From the NCBI RefSeq assembly GCF_035818675.1, contig NZ_JAYKZZ010000016.1:124001-188000 (forward strand): a stretch of 64,000 nucleotides of DNA, given 5' to 3'. Below, piece after piece: positions 15,567 to 25,305 of the stretch. Origin of the DNA: Parapedobacter flavus. GTDB lineage: Bacteria > Bacteroidota > Bacteroidia > Sphingobacteriales > Sphingobacteriaceae. Position 1 is the first letter of the stretch. The number at the start of each line of letters is the position of its first letter. Below the pieces are notes generated by a model that saw only the letters and a list, made by a program, of their open reading frames with translations, ran no database searches and was not told where the DNA came from. Made by a program: the position numbers and the translations under genes.

Positions 15567-18446
15567 ATGAACATTTTCAATCAACCAGCGATTAGACAAA
15601 CGCGTAGCATAGGTTTGTTGATCGCTTTTTTTATGGGCCTTGGGTTCGATGGTTTTGGACAAACCACTAAGCGGGTAACCGGTACACTCAGCGACCAGAA
15701 CGGCGGAGCCATCGCCGGGGCATCGGTAAAACTGGTATCTGACGTTGATTCGGTACAGACCAGCTCTGCCACCGGTGGAATTTTTTCATTCAATAATATA
15801 AAAGGAAACAGTTTTGTGCTTACTGTCACCAGCCTTGGGTTTGATACGCTCCGGCTGCGGCACACGTTCGAACGTGGGAAGCAGGAATTGAAGGTGTCAT
15901 TGTCGCTACGTGAAGCCAGTCATATGCTCGCCGAGGTATCTGTTACGGGGGCTGCTGCGATTACCGTCAAGGAAGACACCCTAGAGTATGCCACGAAGAA
16001 CCTTAAACTCCGCGAAGGAGCGCTGGTGGAAGATGCCCTCAAGAAATTGGACGGCGTGGAGGTGGATAAGGATGGCAATGTGACCGCACAGGGCGAATCT
16101 GTAACACGGGCGCGGATCAATGGTAAGGACTTTTTCGGCGGCGACATCAAAGCGGCCATCCAAAATCTGCCGGCAGAGATCGTGGAGAAAATCCAGATTG
16201 TGGACGACTATGGCGATATGGCCAACATCACGGGTAACCGATCGGGCGATCCCGAAAGGGTGCTGAACCTGGAGATCGCTCCCAGTCGCAACACCGGCGA
16301 TTTTGGAAACTTCCGCGTGGGCGGCGGCAGTGAGGAACGGTATCAGGTAACCGGGTCGTACGGCAAGTTCAAAGAGGGCATGCAACTTTCGATGCTCGGC
16401 AACCTGAATAATGTCAATGCCAGCCTTTTTGATTTCAATACCCGCAGTGGCGGCGCGCGTCGCGGACGGGGAGGTGGTAGCTTCGGTCGTGGTTTTGGCG
16501 GTGGTGGCTGGGGTGGGTCGAATGGCCTCACCAATACCCAATCCATCGGCGTAAACTACCGGCAGGATTTCAATGGTAAGCTGACGATGTATGGCGAGTA
16601 TAGCTTCGGCCATACCGATAACAATACGTTGACCGATGAGTTTCGTGAAATCACGATGCAGGAGGCGATTACCTATGAGACCAGCAACATAGACAATGGT
16701 AGCATAGGCAATGATCACCGGTTCAGCTGGAATGTGGAGTATAAACCCGACGACAAAAATTACATCAAATTTTCGCCAAATTTCAGTTTCCGTCAGAATC
16801 GTGCAGACAACCTTTCGTTGAGTAGCAATCAATTGGGCCAGCAGCTGATCAATGAATTGACCAACCGTCAACTCAATCGATCGTACGCCCCGAATTATGG
16901 AGCGAGCGGTTTATACAATAGGCGGTTGAGCGACAACGGGCGAAACATTTTTTTTAATTTCTCCCTCAATACCGCCAGTACGGAGCAAGACCAGGAACGA
17001 ACCATCAATACGCTCGTATACGAAACTGCCATTGAGGATCTGGATAGTGTATACCAGCAGCATTTGGTAGACCTGCAGCATAAAAACCTCAACGGCGGGG
17101 CCACCATGTCTTACATTGAGCCTCTGGGACAATACAGCACGTTCGAATTGAGCTATGACTTCAACTTTGCGGCATATGACAACAACCGCCGCGCTAACGC
17201 CTATGGTTTGGACGGCATGATCATCGAGAACCCCGAGTACAATAATAACCGGAATTACGACTACACGTTCTATACGCACCGCGGATCGCTCACCTACAGG
17301 TACCGGAATGATAAGTGGAACTACTCATTGGGGGTGGCGGCACAGCCCAATTTGTTGCGTGGAGGGGCCGATATTGACGGGCAGGTAATCGATATTAACC
17401 GCACCGGCTTCAACTGGATGCCGGTGGCTCGGTTGGAGTATCAGGTGTCTCGGACCAAGCGGTTCAGTATTAATTATTCCGGCAGGGCTAATGAACCCGG
17501 CTTTACACAACTGCAACCATTTACAGATTATTCCAATGTGAATGCGCCGGTAACCGGTAACCCCGACCTCGCAGCGGAGTTTTCACACGAGTTACGGTTG
17601 AACTATCGTAATTTCAACATCGGCGAAGGCTCGTCTTTTTTCGTGGGCGCTACCGGTTCGCTGTCTGAAGACAAGATCGTGACCAACCGCACCACGTCAT
17701 TAGACGATTCCATCGGGCTGGTCCGTGCTACCGAATACCTAAATACCGACGGCTTTTACAATGCACGGGGGTACTATAATTTTTCAAAGCCCTTTGCCGA
17801 CCGTACCTACACCCTATCATTCGGCGGGATGGCGTCTTATAACAACAACATTTCTTATACCACAACGGAAGAAGACCTCGCCGGTGCCCCCGTGTTCAAC
17901 ACGGCACGGAACATTGCTAAAAACTGGGTGCTCTCCCAGCGCCTGGGCTTCCGCTATAATCCGAAGGAAACGGTTGAGGTTACCCCCGGTGTAAGTTATA
18001 CATATAATACCACGCGCAATACCGTTTCGTCGGGGAATAACCGGAACGTATCTACCTGGGCTGTCACCCTCAATGGTTCGGTTAATTTGAGCCCCACCTG
18101 GATTTTCGGTGCTGACCTGGCAAAGACCAGCAACAATGGGTATAGCAGTGCAGTGGATGCCAATCCGATGATCATCAACACCTATATCGAGAAGCAGTTT
18201 TTGAAAGGCCGAAACGGAGCCATCCGCTTCCAGGCGTATGATTTGCTGAACGAGCAGACCAATGTGTCGCGGAGTGTCACTGAAGACATGATCATTGATA
18301 GCCGTACCAACCGTTTGGCCCGCTATTTCCTGCTCACATTGTCTTACCGCTTCTCCAATTTCGCCGGCGGACAAATGGGGTTTGATGGCCCCGGCGGCCC
18401 AGCGGGTCCGCGTAGACGAGGCGGCCCCCCACGTGGCGGAGAATGA
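15567..18446 (+). CDS. Outer-membrane beta-barrel protein with carboxypeptidase-regulatory-like domain (TonB-receptor-like)
   Basis: Predicted outer-membrane protein of the PF14905-type barrel family. The 959-residue product has a signal peptide, an N-terminal CarboxypepD_reg-like domain (about 32-110, TKRVTGTLSDQNGGAIAGASV), a plug-like region (about 120-230, with DALKKLDGVEVDKDGNV and ARINGKDFFGG), and a long barrel of amphipathic strands ending FLLTLSYRFSNF. Two low-complexity parts are odd. A loop at about 293-318 is almost pure Gly with Arg, Ser and Trp, and the last ~28 residues are rich in Gly, Pro and Arg. The substrate is unknown, and no SusD-like partner is present. It may depend on TonB, but I see no clear TonB box. 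An M16 protease gene follows after 27 bp. Confidence 0.82.
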   Translation: MNIFNQPAIRQTRSIGLLIAFFMGLGFDGFGQTTKRVTGTLSDQNGGAIAGASVKLVSDVDSVQTSSATGGIFSFNNIKGNSFVLTVTSLGFDTLRLRHTFERGKQELKVSLSLREASHMLAEVSVTGAAAITVKEDTLEYATKNLKLREGALVEDALKKLDGVEVDKDGNVTAQGESVTRARINGKDFFGGDIKAAIQNLPAEIVEKIQIVDDYGDMANITGNRSGDPERVLNLEIAPSRNTGDFGNFRVGGGSEERYQVTGSYGKFKEGMQLSMLGNLNNVNASLFDFNTRSGGARRGRGGGSFGRGFGGGGWGGSNGLTNTQSIGVNYRQDFNGKLTMYGEYSFGHTDNNTLTDEFREITMQEAITYETSNIDNGSIGNDHRFSWNVEYKPDDKNYIKFSPNFSFRQNRADNLSLSSNQLGQQLINELTNRQLNRSYAPNYGASGLYNRRLSDNGRNIFFNFSLNTASTEQDQERTINTLVYETAIEDLDSVYQQHLVDLQHKNLNGGATMSYIEPLGQYSTFELSYDFNFAAYDNNRRANAYGLDGMIIENPEYNNNRNYDYTFYTHRGSLTYRYRNDKWNYSLGVAAQPNLLRGGADIDGQVIDINRTGFNWMPVARLEYQVSRTKRFSINYSGRANEPGFTQLQPFTDYSNVNAPVTGNPDLAAEFSHELRLNYRNFNIGEGSSFFVGATGSLSEDKIVTNRTTSLDDSIGLVRATEYLNTDGFYNARGYYNFSKPFADRTYTLSFGGMASYNNNISYTTTEEDLAGAPVFNTARNIAKNWVLSQRLGFRYNPKETVEVTPGVSYTYNTTRNTVSSGNNRNVSTWAVTLNGSVNLSPTWIFGADLAKTSNNGYSSAVDANPMIINTYIEKQFLKGRNGAIRFQAYDLLNEQTNVSRSVTEDMIIDSRTNRLARYFLLTLSYRFSNFAGGQMGFDGPGGPAGPRRRGGPPRGGE

Positions 18447-18473
18447 TGTTATTTTTCCCTATCTTGCGCCGAA

Positions 18474-19700
18474 ATGGAATGCGAGCTTATTCAACTACCC
18501 AATGGTATCCGGCTTGTGCTGCATCAGGTAGCGTCGCCAGTTTCGCATGCCTGTATGCTGGTAAATGCTGGAGCACGGGATGAACAGCCGGGCCAGTATG
18601 GGCTGGCCCATTTTATCGAACACCTGCTTTTTAAGCGGACCGAAAAGCGGAGCACCAATCAGATTCTCAATCGGCTGGAAGCGGTTGGCGGCGATTTAAA
18701 CGCCTATACCACTAAAGAGTACACCTGCATCCATGCCTCGTTCCTTTCGCCCTATCTTGAGCGCGCATTGGATCTTTTTGAAGACCTGTTTTTCCACTCG
18801 GTTTTCCCCGAAGACGAAATGGAAAAGGAAAAAGGAGTGATTTTGGATGAAATGGCTTCTTATCTCGATAGCCCTGAGGATGCGATCATGGACGACTTTG
18901 AGGACTTGGTGTTTGAGGGGCACGGACTGGGGCACAATATCCTAGGGACAGCAACCGATTTGCGAGCGCTTTCCAAGGCCAATATCAATCATTTTATCCA
19001 GCAAACCTATAATACGCACGAAATTGTCATCGGCATCAGCGGCAATTATACCGTAAAGAAAGTTCGCCAGCTAGCCGAACGGATTTTGGGGACGCTAGCT
19101 GAAAATAGCAACCAAAAAATCCGCTCTTCACCGCTGGCTGTAGCCGCACGGCAAGACAGCTATCAAAAGCCAATTAACCAAGTGCATTACGTGATGGGAG
19201 CGAAAGCCTACGGTGTACATGACGATAACAAAGTAGGATTGCTTTTGCTTAATAACCTGCTGGGCGGTATGGGAATGAGCGCTCGCCTCAATCTAGTGGT
19301 GCGCGAGAAACACGGCATCGCATACACGATCGAATCCAACTATACCCCCTATTCAGACACCGGCCTGTTTTATATTTATTTCGGTACAGACGAAGAAAAA
19401 GTTACCAGGGCCCGGCGACTCATCATGAAAGAACTTAAGAAGTTGCGGGAACGGCCACTCGGGGTAATGCAGCTTTATCAGGCAAAGCAGAAGTTCAAGG
19501 GCCAAATCGCATTGGCTGAAGAGAACCGGTTGAGCCTGATTATCTCCATGGCTAAGAATTTGCAGGACTATGGGCACGTGCAAACCCTGAAAGCGTTGTT
19601 TGGACAAATAGACGTGGTAAGTGCAGATCAATTGCTACATATTGCCAATGAAGTGCTGGATGAGGGTGGCCTTTCGACGCTGAGCTTCATGCCCGAATAG
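18474..19700 (+). CDS. M16 family zinc metalloprotease (pitrilysin/insulinase type)
   Basis: Predicted zinc peptidase of 408 residues, the short single-unit form of M16 seen in bacteria. The inverted zinc motif HxxEH is at 46-50 (HFIEH), and the third zinc ligand glutamate is probably in KGVILDEMASY about 75 residues later. The second half carries the inactive M16 C-terminal domain with NNLLGGMGMSARLNLVVREKHGIAYTIES. No signal peptide is visible, so it is probably cytoplasmic. It sits 27 bp after the barrel gene. Substrates are unknown; this class degrades peptides and processing fragments. Confidence 0.9.
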   Translation: MECELIQLPNGIRLVLHQVASPVSHACMLVNAGARDEQPGQYGLAHFIEHLLFKRTEKRSTNQILNRLEAVGGDLNAYTTKEYTCIHASFLSPYLERALDLFEDLFFHSVFPEDEMEKEKGVILDEMASYLDSPEDAIMDDFEDLVFEGHGLGHNILGTATDLRALSKANINHFIQQTYNTHEIVIGISGNYTVKKVRQLAERILGTLAENSNQKIRSSPLAVAARQDSYQKPINQVHYVMGAKAYGVHDDNKVGLLLLNNLLGGMGMSARLNLVVREKHGIAYTIESNYTPYSDTGLFYIYFGTDEEKVTRARRLIMKELKKLRERPLGVMQLYQAKQKFKGQIALAEENRLSLIISMAKNLQDYGHVQTLKALFGQIDVVSADQLLHIANEVLDEGGLSTLSFMPE

Positions 19701-19758
19701 CGTCTAGCGGCCAAGGTTTAAAATGTTGATTAACCAAAGAGCGATTTATTTCGAAGAT

Positions 19759-20685
19759 ATGATACAAGTTAATACGATTTGCAAGGCGCTGACCATAGGG
19801 ATAGGGCTCTCGATCTTCTCCCTTGTTGTCAACGCACAACAACAATTGCCCCTTTATCCAGCCGGAATACCGAACGCAAAAGAAGCTGAGAACCTGGAAC
19901 GGCATGAGCCGAACACCGTGGTGGATAGTTTAGCCTTCGATGTTTCGGAACCTTGTCTCGGATTATATTTGGTGCCCGAAGACCGCGCAACCGGTACTGC
20001 GGTTATCATTTGTCCGGGCGGCGGCTATCATACCTTGCTCACCAAACGCGAGGGAAGCGACGTGGCTAGGACGTTCAACAAACTAGGGGTCTCGGCTATT
20101 GTTTTGCATTACAGGCTGCCCAACGACCGCATCATGGTAGACCGGAGTATCGGCCCGCTGCAAGACCTCCAACAGGCCATCAAAACCGTCCGCGAACGTG
20201 CCCACGAGTGGCACATCGATCCGTCCAAGATTGGCGTGATGGGGTTTTCGGCCGGTGGTCACTTGGCGGCGACCGCTGGCACGCATCATGCTGACGCGTA
20301 CATCGATAACCCGGAAAACACGAGCCTGCGCCCCGACTTCATGCTCTTGGTCAATCCTGTGATTAGCTTTATGGATGAAGTAGGGCATACCGGGTCGCGT
20401 GCAAATCTGCTGGGCGATCAGCCCAGCGATAAACAGCTCTTTTATTTTTCCAACGAGCTGCATGTAGATTCGCTGACCCCGCCCGCTTTTCTGGTGCATT
20501 CGGGAGCCGACGAGGTCGTGTCGGTAGAAAACAGCCTTTATTTCTATCGAGGCTTACGACAACACCATATAGCCGCCGCTATGCATATATATGCCAAGGG
20601 AGAGCACGGGTTTCTCACGGCGCCCACGTTTGATGAGTGGTTTGGCCGATGTGTATATTGGATGGATCAGCTCGGACTGAAATAA
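19759..20685 (+). CDS. Secreted alpha/beta hydrolase (acetyl-xylan-esterase/BD-FAE-like)
   Basis: Predicted exported esterase. The 308-residue product starts with a signal peptide ending about SLVVNAQQ, followed by LPLYPAGIPNAKE, typical of the Bacteroidota carbohydrate-esterase-like group. The fold elements are CPGGGYHTLLTKREG (oxyanion region), the nucleophile elbow GFSAGGH, the acid in HSGADEVV and the histidine in GEHGF, a full Ser-Asp-His triad. The ATG at 19759 (MIQVNTICKAL) is preferred; the frame opens earlier at 19723. The neighbouring DUF5722 protein also looks carbohydrate-active, so deacetylation of a plant or microbial polysaccharide is plausible but not shown. Confidence 0.82.
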   Translation: MIQVNTICKALTIGIGLSIFSLVVNAQQQLPLYPAGIPNAKEAENLERHEPNTVVDSLAFDVSEPCLGLYLVPEDRATGTAVIICPGGGYHTLLTKREGSDVARTFNKLGVSAIVLHYRLPNDRIMVDRSIGPLQDLQQAIKTVRERAHEWHIDPSKIGVMGFSAGGHLAATAGTHHADAYIDNPENTSLRPDFMLLVNPVISFMDEVGHTGSRANLLGDQPSDKQLFYFSNELHVDSLTPPAFLVHSGADEVVSVENSLYFYRGLRQHHIAAAMHIYAKGEHGFLTAPTFDEWFGRCVYWMDQLGLK

Positions 20686-20707
20686 CGTGTGACCAGTATA
20701 GTGCAGG

Positions 20708-20738
20708 TTGCCTCGGTTGTGGTAAAGGGATAACTTTG
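20708..20738 (+). promoter_or_regulatory. Bacteroidota-type promoter for the DUF5722-like gene
   Basis: TTG (20708-20710), 20 nt, then TAACTTTG (20731-20738), 46 bp before the ATG. This suggests the gene is transcribed apart from the upstream esterase. Confidence 0.55.
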
Positions 20739-20784
20739 GTAGCGACGTTAGTAACCAAGTTAAACGAATTTACCATTTAATCCG

Positions 20785-22932
20785 ATGATGAAAAGATTGT
20801 TACCGCTATGCCTAATTGGACTGCTATTTGTGTTTGGCAGCTCATGTAAAGAGAAAAAGGTACCTCAACCGCCCGTGGTCACCCCGAGCGAATACCTGAA
20901 GTTTGATTTGACCTCGGCGAATGATCTCGACATCCAAAAGGATGGTTCCAACCAGTACCAGATTGTAACAACGGGGAGCGATCCCTACCTCCAACTGGAC
21001 CCGTTGAAGTACACGAGGGGAGCCGATAAGATTGTGCTCACGTTTGAGTACCAATCGTCGGCAAAACTGAACCACATTCAGGTCTTCCTAGGACCCCCGG
21101 TTTCGGAAGCACGCTCGCTCAAAACGGGCGAGGTAGACGCCTCGACGGGTTGGGAAACGTACTCGATCGACCTGGGTGATGAAATCGAACAGTTCAATTG
21201 GGGAAGCGTCGGTCATTTCCTGCGCATCGACCTGGGGAATAGTGCCGGCGTGGAATTTGCTATCAAGGATATCCAGTTCCGTGTCCGGAATGCCGAGGAA
21301 GAGCAACGGGCGCGTGAGCTGGCTGAATTCCGCCAAAATGACCAGGCGTGGAACAAGCGCATCAAGGCGTACCTGCAAAAGGATTACCCGGACCAGGTAA
21401 CGTTGGTGGATGTTACCGCCGACAAGATCCGCATTGAGGGTACATTGTCGGCTACCCGCCCACTGTTCTTGGCAGAGGTAACACCGTACGACGAGCTGAC
21501 CGAAATGTCGGATTTTACGCAGGGCGTAGACGTATCGGGCAGCGCCTTTTCCGTGGAAGTGGCCCGTTATGTAGAAAGGGATGGTTTCCGTTATGACCGT
21601 GCATTATCCAAGTGGGTTGTTGTAGATAAAGATCAGGGTGGGCAAGGTGTCCGATCGCATGCTCGTTTCCCCGATAAGATCCAACCGACACGGTCCATGC
21701 CACAACAGGCCATGAAGGGCCGGAAGGGTTTGGGCGGCTATGCCTATAACCGGGGTTTTGCCGGAGACCTGGATGACCTGTCCATCTCGAGCGTCACGGT
21801 CAACATCCCTGTGACAAGCCTCATGTACCTGGATGCGCGGCCCAATACGTCCATGCATGAATATGGTGGTAAGAAATACTACGTGAGTAATGCCCAGGTT
21901 GCAGACTTGGATAGGACCTTGCAGACCGCTGCAAGCAAAGATATCGTGGTGGCGGCCATAATTTTGGTCCAGCCCGCCGCTCAATCTGCAGATCCCAAGG
22001 TGGGTGAGCTGCTACAGCATCCGCAGTTTTCGGGTGGGGATGCTTTCTTCACCATGCCCCGGATGGATCAGCCCGAGAGCGTGAACCTATATGCCGCCAT
22101 GCTTGATTTCCTAGCGGACCGGTACAGCCGGCCGGATAATCAGTATGGCCGGATTCACAAATGGATCATGCATAATGAGGTGGATGTGGGTACCGTTTGG
22201 ACAAATATGGGGCTCGATCGGCCAATGCACGTTTTCTTGGATGCATATTATAAATCCATGCGCATGTGTTATACCATTGCCAGAACCTATGATGCCCATG
22301 CCGAGGTACTGGGGTCGTTTACACATTCTTGGACAGAGCCCGCTGGCGGCGGCGATTATGCTACGCTAGATTTGTTGGGTGGCCTGTCGGATTATTCGCG
22401 TGCTGAGGGCGACTTTCAGTGGGGGCTCGCTTGCCATCCGTATCCGCAAGACCTCAATGAACCCAAAACGTGGAATGATACAAGGGCTACATTCAGTATG
22501 GGCTCCCCGTTGGTGACATTTAAGAACCTGGAAGTGCTGGATGCTTGGATAAAAAAGACAGACCATAAATACCAGCGGTCGGTTAAAAGGACACTCTGGC
22601 TTTCCGAAAACGGGACCAACTCACGGTCTTATAGCGAGCAGGATCTGCTGGAGCAGGCCGCAGGGTTTGCTTATGCCTGGAAAAAATTCAAACATTTGGA
22701 TGGTATCGATGCGATCCAGTGGCACAACTGGATCGATAACCGTGGCGAATTTGGTTTACGCATCGGTTTGCGCCGCTTTCCGGATGACGAGCACGATCCG
22801 GGAGGCAGGAAGCCCGTTTGGTATGCGTACCAAGCCGCCGGTACCGACAAAGAAGATGAGATTTTTGAGCCCTATAAGGCCATTATCGGGATCAGTAGTT
22901 GGGACGAGGTCCTCAAAGATTTAGGATTATAG
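20785..22932 (+). CDS. DUF5722-type lipoprotein with glycoside-hydrolase-like motifs
   Basis: A 715-residue exported lipoprotein (MMKRLLPLCLIGLLFVFGSSC, lipid attachment at the cysteine). The N-terminal ~170 residues form a beta-rich segment like a carbohydrate-binding jelly roll. The C-terminal ~400 residues look like a TIM barrel. Residues 463-465 read HNE, in IHKWIMHNEVDVG, and residue 608 is the glutamate of LWLSENGTNS. A glutamate after Asn on one strand and a second Glu ~140 residues later is the arrangement of retaining clan GH-A glycosidases. I recognise the overall pattern as DUF5722, which has no assigned activity that I know of; the enzyme role is inference. It has its own promoter match. 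Confidence 0.7.
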   Translation: MMKRLLPLCLIGLLFVFGSSCKEKKVPQPPVVTPSEYLKFDLTSANDLDIQKDGSNQYQIVTTGSDPYLQLDPLKYTRGADKIVLTFEYQSSAKLNHIQVFLGPPVSEARSLKTGEVDASTGWETYSIDLGDEIEQFNWGSVGHFLRIDLGNSAGVEFAIKDIQFRVRNAEEEQRARELAEFRQNDQAWNKRIKAYLQKDYPDQVTLVDVTADKIRIEGTLSATRPLFLAEVTPYDELTEMSDFTQGVDVSGSAFSVEVARYVERDGFRYDRALSKWVVVDKDQGGQGVRSHARFPDKIQPTRSMPQQAMKGRKGLGGYAYNRGFAGDLDDLSISSVTVNIPVTSLMYLDARPNTSMHEYGGKKYYVSNAQVADLDRTLQTAASKDIVVAAIILVQPAAQSADPKVGELLQHPQFSGGDAFFTMPRMDQPESVNLYAAMLDFLADRYSRPDNQYGRIHKWIMHNEVDVGTVWTNMGLDRPMHVFLDAYYKSMRMCYTIARTYDAHAEVLGSFTHSWTEPAGGGDYATLDLLGGLSDYSRAEGDFQWGLACHPYPQDLNEPKTWNDTRATFSMGSPLVTFKNLEVLDAWIKKTDHKYQRSVKRTLWLSENGTNSRSYSEQDLLEQAAGFAYAWKKFKHLDGIDAIQWHNWIDNRGEFGLRIGLRRFPDDEHDPGGRKPVWYAYQAAGTDKEDEIFEPYKAIIGISSWDEVLKDLGL

Positions 22933-22966
22933 CCGCAAGGGTTATGCCTATTTCCTTGGATTCCCC

Positions 22967-22974
22967 TATCTTTG
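22967..22974 (+). promoter_or_regulatory. -7 promoter element before fabD
   Basis: TATCTTTG matches TAnnTTTG 46 bp before the fabD ATG. No clear -33 element. Confidence 0.35.
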
Positions 22975-23020
22975 CCGCTAACCGGTGGTATTGGCCATAC
23001 GGGATAGACAACAGAACGAC

Positions 23021-23905
23021 ATGAAGAAAGCATATCTTTTCCCCGGCCAAGGGGCGCAATTCGTTGGGATGGGTAAGGACCTGTACGACCATAGTGAGGA
23101 AACGAAATTCTTGTTTGAGCAGGCCAATGAAATTCTTGGTTTCCGCATTACGGATGTGATGTTTGGAGGCACCGATGAAGAGCTGAAACAGACCAACGTT
23201 ACGCAACCGGCTATTTTCTTGCATTCGGTCATTTTGGCCAAGGCACTAGGGCACCAGTTTAAGCCCGATATGTTGGCGGGGCATTCGCTGGGCGAATTCT
23301 CGGCGCTGGTGTCTGCCGGTGCACTGGGTTATGAAGATGGTTTGCGTTTGGTGGCCGCGCGGGCCAACGCTATGCAGAAGGCGACCGAAATACAACCATC
23401 TGCTATGGCAGCCATCTTAGGGCTCGACGATTTTACGGTCGAAGATGTTTGCCAGCGGGTAAGCGAGGTGGTCGTTCCGGCCAATTATAATTGCCCGGGG
23501 CAGCTGGTCATTTCAGGATCGGTAGCAGGCGTTGATAAGGCTTGTGAGCTATTGCTCGAAGCAGGGGCGAGGCGTGCGCTGAAGCTCAATGTAGGCGGTG
23601 CATTCCACTCACCATTGATGGAAGCCGCTAAAGTGGAGTTGCAGGCGGCAATCGAATCGGTGCAGCTAAACCAACCGGTGTGCCCGATTTACCAGAATGT
23701 GGACGCTAAAGCATATACCGACCCGGATACCATAAAGCATAACCTCATCGAACAACTCACGGGGCCGGTAAGATGGACACAAACCATCTTGCATATGATC
23801 GAAGATGGCGCGAGCTCGTTTACCGAGGTCGGTCCGGGCAATGTGTTGCAGGGATTGGTCAAGAAGGTAGACCGCCAAGCGGAAACAGCAGCAGCCGCAT
23901 TATAG
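23021..23905 (+). CDS. fabD: Malonyl-CoA:ACP transacylase
   Basis: FabD moves malonyl groups from CoA to acyl carrier protein for fatty-acid elongation in the cytosol. The 294-residue protein starts MKKAYLFPGQGAQFVGMG and has the nucleophile in GHSLGE (S89), the conserved Gln in NVTQPA, the catalytic His in GGAFHSPLM, and VGPGNVLQGLVKK near the end. The start at 23021 fits the family N-terminus; the frame opens earlier at 22985 without support. It stands apart from other fab genes and converges on metK. The two stop codons overlap within a shared 6-bp TTATAG. Confidence 0.95.
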   Translation: MKKAYLFPGQGAQFVGMGKDLYDHSEETKFLFEQANEILGFRITDVMFGGTDEELKQTNVTQPAIFLHSVILAKALGHQFKPDMLAGHSLGEFSALVSAGALGYEDGLRLVAARANAMQKATEIQPSAMAAILGLDDFTVEDVCQRVSEVVVPANYNCPGQLVISGSVAGVDKACELLLEAGARRALKLNVGGAFHSPLMEAAKVELQAAIESVQLNQPVCPIYQNVDAKAYTDPDTIKHNLIEQLTGPVRWTQTILHMIEDGASSFTEVGPGNVLQGLVKKVDRQAETAAAAL

Positions 23906-25153
23906 ACCAAATGCTGTTTTGATTTTGTCGACGTAATCGAGTTTTTCCCAAGTAAATAGCTCAACCACCGCCGTGGTGCTTTCACCGTTACTGTTCTCGA
24001 ACGTCTTGGTCACCGTGCGCGGTTCGCGCCCCATGTGGCCATAGGCCGCGGTTTCCGAATAGATGGGATTGCGCAGTTTGAGTCGCGTTTCGATGCCATA
24101 TGGCGTCATATCGAATAGCTCATGGATTTTTTTGGCAATCTCGCTATCAGACAAGCCGACCTTGGCCGTACCGTACGTGTTGACATAAATGCCTATTGGG
24201 TCTTTTACGCCAATGGCGTAGGAAATCTGCACCAGTAATTCGTCTGCCACTCCAGCTGCAACGAGGTTCTTGGCAATATGCCGGGTGGCATAAGCTGCCG
24301 ATCGGTCCACCTTGGACGGATCCTTGCCCGAAAATGCACCCCCGCCATGGCCGCCTTTGCCGCCATATGTGTCCACAATGATTTTCCTTCCGGTCAGCCC
24401 GGTATCGCCGTGGGGACCGCCGATGACGAATTTGCCCGTCGGGTTGATGTGGTAGGTAATATGGTCAGTGAATAGCTGTTGAAGTTCTGGCTTCAATTGC
24501 GCCTTCACACGCGGTACGAGGATATGGACGATGTCTGCTTTGATTTTTTCGAGCATGGCAGCCTCGTTATCGAAGTCGTCATGCTGCGTGGATATAACGA
24601 TGGCGTCGATACGGATCGGCTTATGGTTGTCGTCATATTCTAAGGTTACTTGCGCTTTCGAATCTGGGCGCAGGTAGGTGACCTCCTTATTTTCACGGCG
24701 TAAGGCCGCTAATTCATAAAGCAGGCGATGGGCCAGATCGAGTGCCAACGGCATGAGGTTGTCGGTTTCGTTACTGGCGTAACCAAACATAATCCCTTGG
24801 TCCCCCGCTCCTTGCTCTTGCTTCTCCTTGCGATCCACGCCTTGGTTAATATCAGGCGACTGCTCGTGAATGGCAGAAAGGATGCCGCACGAATTGGCCT
24901 CGAACATGTATTCGGATTTTGTATACCCAATGCGTTCAATCACCGAACGGGCGATTTTGGGCACATCGAGGTATATTTTCGACTTGACCTCCCCTGCTAG
25001 GACAACCTGCCCAGTGGTGACCAAGGTTTCGATAGCCACACGCGAGTCGGCATCCCACGCGAGGAAATTGTCGATGAGTGCATCGGAAATCTGGTCGGCA
25101 ATTTTGTCGGGGTGTCCTTCGGAAACGGATTCTGAGGTGAATAAATAAGGCAT
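23900..25153 (-). CDS. metK: S-adenosylmethionine synthetase
   Basis: The enzyme makes S-adenosylmethionine from methionine and ATP in the cytosol. The 417-residue product shows the expected motifs in order: VSEGHPDKIADQISDA near the N-terminus (His and Asp for ATP and magnesium), GAGDQGIMFGYASNE, and GGGAFSGKDPSKVDRSAAY in the last third. Length is normal for Bacteroidota. It is a single-gene unit with a strong promoter match immediately upstream, and it converges on fabD. Confidence 0.97.
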   Translation of the reverse strand: MPYLFTSESVSEGHPDKIADQISDALIDNFLAWDADSRVAIETLVTTGQVVLAGEVKSKIYLDVPKIARSVIERIGYTKSEYMFEANSCGILSAIHEQSPDINQGVDRKEKQEQGAGDQGIMFGYASNETDNLMPLALDLAHRLLYELAALRRENKEVTYLRPDSKAQVTLEYDDNHKPIRIDAIVISTQHDDFDNEAAMLEKIKADIVHILVPRVKAQLKPELQQLFTDHITYHINPTGKFVIGGPHGDTGLTGRKIIVDTYGGKGGHGGGAFSGKDPSKVDRSAAYATRHIAKNLVAAGVADELLVQISYAIGVKDPIGIYVNTYGTAKVGLSDSEIAKKIHELFDMTPYGIETRLKLRNPIYSETAAYGHMGREPRTVTKTFENSNGESTTAVVELFTWEKLDYVDKIKTAFGL

Positions 25154-25173
25154 GTACGATTATATTTGAGCTG

Positions 25174-25203
25174 CAAATCTACGATACTTTTGTGTTTTTC
25201 AAA
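25174..25203 (-). promoter_or_regulatory. Bacteroidota-type promoter for metK
   Basis: On the minus strand TTTG (25200-25203), 18 nt, then TAGATTTG (25174-25181), 20 bp before the ATG. Both boxes are perfect. Confidence 0.65.
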
Positions 25204-25305
25204 ATGGAAATGGACGGATAGCGTGCGGTAAGTTTATATAAATTGTACCCCCATCTATGCAACGTACCGATAATGCTGGTACATTTGTGAGAAGATAAGG
25301 AAGGA

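Noticed and set aside
12760..22932. Polysaccharide utilisation locus
   Set aside because: Sialidase, esterase, a barrel protein and a DUF5722 protein are present, but there is no SusC/SusD pair, no dedicated regulator and the genes are split over several transcripts and both strands.
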